Of a DNA stretch of 36,343 nucleotides, positions 32,832 through 36,343 are shown piece after piece. The stretch spans positions 1 to 36,343 of the forward strand of contig JAPLCW010000109.1 in assembly GCA_026392015.1 (NCBI GenBank). Direction: 5' to 3'. The notes beneath the pieces were generated by a model. It was not told the origin of the DNA, made no database searches, and saw nothing but the letters and a program-made list of their open reading frames with translations. Origin of the DNA: Candidatus Auribacterota bacterium. Its GTDB lineage: Bacteria; Auribacterota; Tritonobacteria; UBA1439. How positions within the stretch are numbered: the stretch's first letter is position 1; each line of letters begins with the position of its first letter. The translations under genes were made by a program, and so were the position numbers.

Positions 32832-33125
32832 GTCATTGCGAGCCCCATGGAATGGGGCGCGACAATCTCAAATCTATTGGTAAGGGGTCACTTATGGGTG
32901 GTATCCATTTCGCTTGTCATCCCCGCGAAAGCCTGCCTATGCCGAAGCGGCTTCGCGCAGGCAGGCGGGGATCCATTATGAAACCTGGATTCCTGCTGGA
33001 GTTTACCCTCTTGAAAACGGGGGCAGGAATGACATATTCAGCAATGTCCCACCCATAAGTGACCCCTTAGCTATATTGGCACTTTTGAGTAGATTGCTTC
33101 GTCGCTTCCGGCTCCTCGCAATGAC
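32832..33125. repeat. GTCATTGCGAG palindromic repeat interrupted by a MITE
   Basis: The left half GTCATTGCGAG (32832-32842) is followed by a small palindromic insert CCCCATGGAATGGGG (32843-32857) and CGCGACAATCTC. The right half reads GTAGATTGCTTCGTCGC, then TCCGGCTCCTCGCAATGAC (to 33125). The GTCATTGCGAGGAGC...GCAATCTC pattern is a common bacterial intergenic repeat. MITE copy B sits between the halves. Confidence 0.55.
32881..33069 (+). mobile_element. MITE-like element, copy B, TA-flanked
   Basis: Perfect 21-bp terminal inverted repeats (TA, then AGGGGTCACTTATGGGTGG) enclose 189 bp. TA borders fit Tc1/mariner-IS630-type target duplication. Inside is a GTCATCCCCGCGAAAG...CGGGGATCC palindrome carrying the nested CCTGCC...GGCAGG module (32932-32965), and GGAGTTTACCCTC...GGGGGCAGGAATGAC. 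The small frames in it are not genes. Confidence 0.75.
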
Positions 33126-33206
33126 AGGATACTCTATGTTGTAGGGGCGCGATTTATTTCGGGGTCCGAATTTTGTAGTGTGAGGTGTTACAAGAGGAGG
33201 TCGTTT

Positions 33207-34121
33207 ATGAAAAACTACTACTGGATTATGGCTCTCACCTTTGCAGTGCTTGCTCCCCGTGCGATTTTTTCGGAAGAGGAGATCACCGGGGATAAGCATC
33301 AGGCATTCCGCGTCTCTCCGGACAAGTATCTCGATCGCGCAATTGTGCTTGAGGACACCTTTGAGAAGGTGGCGGAGCATTTCAATAGGATGGAAATTGA
33401 TAACTACTATAACCCGGGGCAGTACGTGAAGTTCTTCGTTGGACAGAGCCCGTACCCGTGCATCGGAATGCGTCTGCCCTCGGTTGAGGATGCCCTTGAT
33501 AAGTGCTCCCGGGGAGATCTCTTGAGGGTCCACGGCACCCTCAAGACGATCATGGAGAAACGCATGAAGGAGACAGTTCGCGGGAAATCCCTGGGAGGGG
33601 CGGCGTGGGAGGAACACGTGTATGTGTATGGCCCCCGGGAGAGCGAGCTAATCTTCCTGGTGACCCGAGTCGAGCGGGGCTGGGGGAAAGGGGACTCTCC
33701 CGAGGAGATGTTCGCCGAGGGAACGAACTTGAAGGAAGAGCACTACCAGGAGATTCCGCCGGAGCAGATCGCGGGCGAAGGAGTGAAATTGATCGAGCGC
33801 TCGGTCTGGTTTGAGGGGGAATTCGGGGGGATATCCGAGAATTTTACCGACTTGGAGAAAGCGGCGGGGACCGCCCCCGATAAGGTCATCAAGTTCAGCG
33901 TGAAGGGATGCCGCGTTCTCTGCTATGTTCCTTTCAACGATGCGAATCTTGCCGGTTTCCGCGCCATCCCAAGCGGAAACAAGGTTCAGGTATATGGCAG
34001 GGTCCGGATGAAGGAAACACCGAAAGGGGAGTTTACGGGGTTCTTTGTGGATCGCCTCACGAAAACGGTATCCAAGGCATCCGCGACGCCCACCGCGGGA
34101 ACCGGAGCGGGCGCACGATAG
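33207..34121 (+). CDS. Exported protein with two homologous OB-like halves
   Basis: 304 residues from ATG 33207, preceded by AGAGGAGG. A signal peptide covers about residues 1-22 (MKNYYWIMALTFAVLAPRA). The mature protein appears internally duplicated: DKYLDRAIVLEDTFEKVAEHF...VKFFVG...CIGMRLP...GDLLRVHGTL in the first half, and GVKLIERSVWFEGEFGGISENF...VIKFSVKG...VLCYVPF...NKVQVYGRVR in the second. The spacing of strands (release from the Y-(L/I)-x-R motif to V-x-V-x-G) suggests small beta-barrels. A Thr/Ala/Gly tail follows. The function is not recognised. It converges on the PPIase gene with a 13-bp gap. Confidence 0.7.
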   Translation: MKNYYWIMALTFAVLAPRAIFSEEEITGDKHQAFRVSPDKYLDRAIVLEDTFEKVAEHFNRMEIDNYYNPGQYVKFFVGQSPYPCIGMRLPSVEDALDKCSRGDLLRVHGTLKTIMEKRMKETVRGKSLGGAAWEEHVYVYGPRESELIFLVTRVERGWGKGDSPEEMFAEGTNLKEEHYQEIPPEQIAGEGVKLIERSVWFEGEFGGISENFTDLEKAAGTAPDKVIKFSVKGCRVLCYVPFNDANLAGFRAIPSGNKVQVYGRVRMKETPKGEFTGFFVDRLTKTVSKASATPTAGTGAGAR

Positions 34122-34134
34122 GAGAGAGAAGGCG

Positions 34135-36078
34135 CTACTCTTCGCCCTCCTCCGGTATGGTTTCTTCGGTGTCTTCCGTTCCAACCGAGTAGTCCACCCT
34201 CTTGGCCTGTTCGTGCACCCATTTGTTCCACTCGTTCAGCATTGTGGACTCTTCCCTCGACTGGACGCGCTTCCGGAATGTCTCGAGATTTTTCGTGATC
34301 TCCTGATCGGTAGGCTCTTTTCGCGAGATCACTGAGAAAAAGCAGGATCCCTTCTTGATGTCGATAACCGGGCTCGGCGCGCCCGGCTCCAGCGTCACCG
34401 CCGCGCTCGCGATCTCCTGTTCCTGCCCGAGCTCCGGGATTGGCCCCCTGGCGGTGAACGCCGCGCTCTCCTTAAGGGGTATGGAGAGTGCCGCGCACGA
34501 TGCGGCGAAATCGGTTTTGTTCTCCTTTATTTGATTTATCGCCTCGGTATGCTTTTCCACGGCGACCTCGTGAGCCTTCTCCTTCGCTTTCTGCTCCTTT
34601 ATCTTTTTCAGGATAATCTCGCGGGCTTCCTCAAATTGCATCATGGTCTCGTCAACCTTCTTTTTTGGAAGGATGATGCAATACGCCTTGTTCGGAATCT
34701 CGACGATATCGCCGAACGACCCGACCTCGGTGGAGAACGCCGCCTTGGCGAACTCCTTACTGGGACCGATATCCTTCACCGGCTCATTCTCGGCGAAAAG
34801 ACCGGTCTCCTTGAGCTCGACCAAGGATTTCTTGGCGAGTTCCTCCAGATTCGGATTATCCACGAGGGCCAGGGAGATGTCGACGGCCTTGGCGTAGGCG
34901 GCCCCCTTTGCCTCTTCTATCACATGGTCCTGTTTTTCCTTTTCAAGCTTCGCCCGGATTGCTTCCTTGACCTCTTCCATCGGCTTTGTACCGGGCTCCT
35001 GAAAATCTTCCACCTGAATAATCTCGTAACCCCTCTGGGTCTTTATGGGATCACTGATCTCCTCCTTCTTCATGGAGAACGCCTTATCCGAGAGCGCCTT
35101 CGGCATCCCGGAAGCCTCGAAGAAGCCAAGCTCCCCGCCCTTGTCTTTTGTCTTTTCATCCTGGGAATATTTTTTGGCGAGAGCGGCAAAGTCCTTTCCC
35201 TTGCGAAGTTGTGCGATAATGCTGTCTGCAAGGGTCTTCGCGGCTGATTCTGCCTTCTCCCGATCTTTCCCTTCGACTTTAAGGAGGATATGCCTGTACT
35301 TCACGCGCTTCCCGTGAGAGAACTCGTCTATGCGCTCCTCGTAGTGGCTTGTGATCTCCGCGTCGGTCAGTGTCGGTTTCACCGTGGGCACGCTGCACGG
35401 GATATAGAGATAACGGGCATCTACTTTTGCGGGCACCTTGAACTCCCCGGGGTGATCGGCATAGTAGTTCTTGAGTTCCTCTTCGGTGGCAGTGACGGAT
35501 TTCAGCATATCCTCCGACTGAAAGAGCGCGTACTGTATCGTGTACTTTGTTTCTTCGTCGCGGTACCTGCGCTCCAGTTCCGTGTCGGGGACCCAGATTC
35601 CGGCGCGCGTGAGTTGCTGAAGATGATTGATCATCAGCGTTTCTTTTGTCCATTTTTCATACACGGATGGGGTGACACCGGCGAAAGTGAGAACATTCTC
35701 ATATACCTTTGGGTCGAAGCTTCCATCCTTCCCAAACTGCGTTTGGATTATGTGAGCGAGCTCCCTGTCGGAAACGCGCATCCCCGTTCGGCGCGCCTCG
35801 CCGAGCATGATGAGCCGTTCCCATGCCTGCTCCCTGATCTGAGGCTTCGTGAGATTCGTGCGGCTCTGGAAGAGTGTGTGGTATGTCTGGGTAGCGTCAC
35901 ACGCTTCATCGAGCTCGCTCGCGGAGACCTTCCTGCCGAAGAGCTCCCCCGCGGGTCCGCTCTTGCCGGACCGCGCCCGGAGTCGCACGCCGACCCCCCA
36001 GGGGATGAAGGTGACGATAACGACGATCACGAGGATCCAAAGGATGAGCTTCATTTTGCGTCTGAAGAATGAGAGCAT
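34135..36078 (-). CDS. Membrane-anchored parvulin-type peptidyl-prolyl isomerase (PpiD/SurA-like)
   Basis: 647 residues on the minus strand, start ATG at 36078 preceded by AAAGGCAGG. An N-terminal membrane helix (about residues 9-29, LILWILVIVVIVTFIPWGV) anchors it to the inner membrane with the rest periplasmic. Residues ~45-180 are a SurA_N-type chaperone region; ~258-358 is a parvulin domain (KYRHILLKV, FAALAKKYSQDE, GGELGFFEASGMPKAL, AFSMKKEEISDPIKTQRGYEIIQVED). The C-terminal ~290 residues are helical and Lys/Glu-rich, like the PpiD C-terminal region. Likely role: folding of outer-membrane and periplasmic proteins, including the exported proteins in this window. The acidic tail ends EETIPEEGEE. 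Confidence 0.9.
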   Translation of the reverse strand: MLSFFRRKMKLILWILVIVVIVTFIPWGVGVRLRARSGKSGPAGELFGRKVSASELDEACDATQTYHTLFQSRTNLTKPQIREQAWERLIMLGEARRTGMRVSDRELAHIIQTQFGKDGSFDPKVYENVLTFAGVTPSVYEKWTKETLMINHLQQLTRAGIWVPDTELERRYRDEETKYTIQYALFQSEDMLKSVTATEEELKNYYADHPGEFKVPAKVDARYLYIPCSVPTVKPTLTDAEITSHYEERIDEFSHGKRVKYRHILLKVEGKDREKAESAAKTLADSIIAQLRKGKDFAALAKKYSQDEKTKDKGGELGFFEASGMPKALSDKAFSMKKEEISDPIKTQRGYEIIQVEDFQEPGTKPMEEVKEAIRAKLEKEKQDHVIEEAKGAAYAKAVDISLALVDNPNLEELAKKSLVELKETGLFAENEPVKDIGPSKEFAKAAFSTEVGSFGDIVEIPNKAYCIILPKKKVDETMMQFEEAREIILKKIKEQKAKEKAHEVAVEKHTEAINQIKENKTDFAASCAALSIPLKESAAFTARGPIPELGQEQEIASAAVTLEPGAPSPVIDIKKGSCFFSVISRKEPTDQEITKNLETFRKRVQSREESTMLNEWNKWVHEQAKRVDYSVGTEDTEETIPEEGEE

Positions 36079-36183
36079 TGTAAAACCTGCCTTTCATGCC
36101 GTGCAATCAGAGGAGCTGATTGACGCGGAAGGACATTATACGTTGATTCCCTCCCGGCGCAAACCGGAAAATGATTATATTAG

Positions 36184-36343
36184 TAAGGGGTCAGTTATGG
36201 GGGGTATCCATTTCGCTTGTCATCCCGGCACTTCGACTGCGCTCAGTGTAAACTCGAGCGGGGATCCATGTGTGCCCGGCATGTGCTGCATCTCGCAAGC
36301 TGAAAGGAGCTTGCCGGAGTCGGTAGCGGCAACCGTAGCCGAA
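36184..36343 (+). mobile_element. MITE-like element, copy C, truncated or diverged
   Basis: TAAGGGGTCAGTTATGGGGG (two differences from copy B) is followed by GTATCCATTTCGCTTGTCAT and the module GCACTTCGACTGCGCTCAG...CTCGAG (36228-36258). After GGGGATCCAT (about 36269) the similarity ends and unrelated sequence continues to the window edge. No right-hand terminal repeat is in view. Confidence 0.5.

Noticed and set aside
32787..33144. Small open frames of 60-76 codons
   Set aside because: They run through the MITE and the palindromic repeats and have no family similarity or ribosome-binding site.

Overview
The window is a GC-rich chromosomal segment from an uncultivated bacterium, almost certainly Gram-negative: it has a Wzm/Wzt polysaccharide or glycolipid exporter, a membrane-anchored parvulin chaperone and signal-peptide proteins. 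The repeat-laden gaps, HD-GYP signalling, several radical SAM enzymes and a DUF6485 protein recall candidate phyla of the Omnitrophota type, but no rRNA or tRNA gene is present and the taxonomy is a low-confidence inference.

Layout. 1-4.1 kb: three secreted proteins: one with GYAWGENVGWI-type repeats (open at the left edge), and two that share one N-terminal module but carry different C-terminal domains (glycine-rich versus fibrinogen-like). Between the latter two lie a structured-RNA-like block and a good sigma-54 promoter with a long leader. 4.5-16.5 kb: housekeeping genes: def-galE, a DUF1189 membrane protein, a DUF192 lipoprotein, fmt, rsmB, a PQQ-propeller/TPR protein, uvrB, uvrC. 16.6-19.8 kb: an HD-GYP response regulator with a predicted leaderless promoter, a DUF6485 protein and a B12-binding radical SAM protein. 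20.2-27.8 kb: a surface-glycan or lipid cluster: Wzm permease, a Wzt ATPase fused to a GH51-like glycosidase domain, a radical SAM enzyme, a GT4 glycosyltransferase and a SPASM radical SAM enzyme. 28.0-32.6 kb: a small lipoprotein, purH, tsaC, rpiB, glyA. 33.2-36.1 kb: an exported protein with an internal duplication, convergent with a PpiD/SurA-like peptidyl-prolyl isomerase.

The most unusual features are these. (1) The Wzt-GH51-like fusion, whose apparent glycosidase catalytic residues are changed; it looks like a cytoplasmic glycan-sensing or glycan-trimming module on an exporter. (2) A set of intergenic elements at most gene junctions, each built from imperfect tandem copies of a short word with a reverse-complement arm; the word differs from locus to locus, the stop codon of the upstream gene often lies inside the element, and the downstream genes lack Shine-Dalgarno sequences. 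(3) Small palindromic modules nested inside several unrelated repeat families, with filled and empty sites in the same window. (4) A PurH whose cyclohydrolase half has lost two residues expected to be important while its transformylase half looks intact. (5) A TA-flanked MITE-like family in three copies and another short element with perfect 18-bp terminal inverted repeats.

The protein families and motifs are read directly from the translations. Repeat novelty, RNA-family membership and enzymatic inactivity are inferences that need database or structural comparison.
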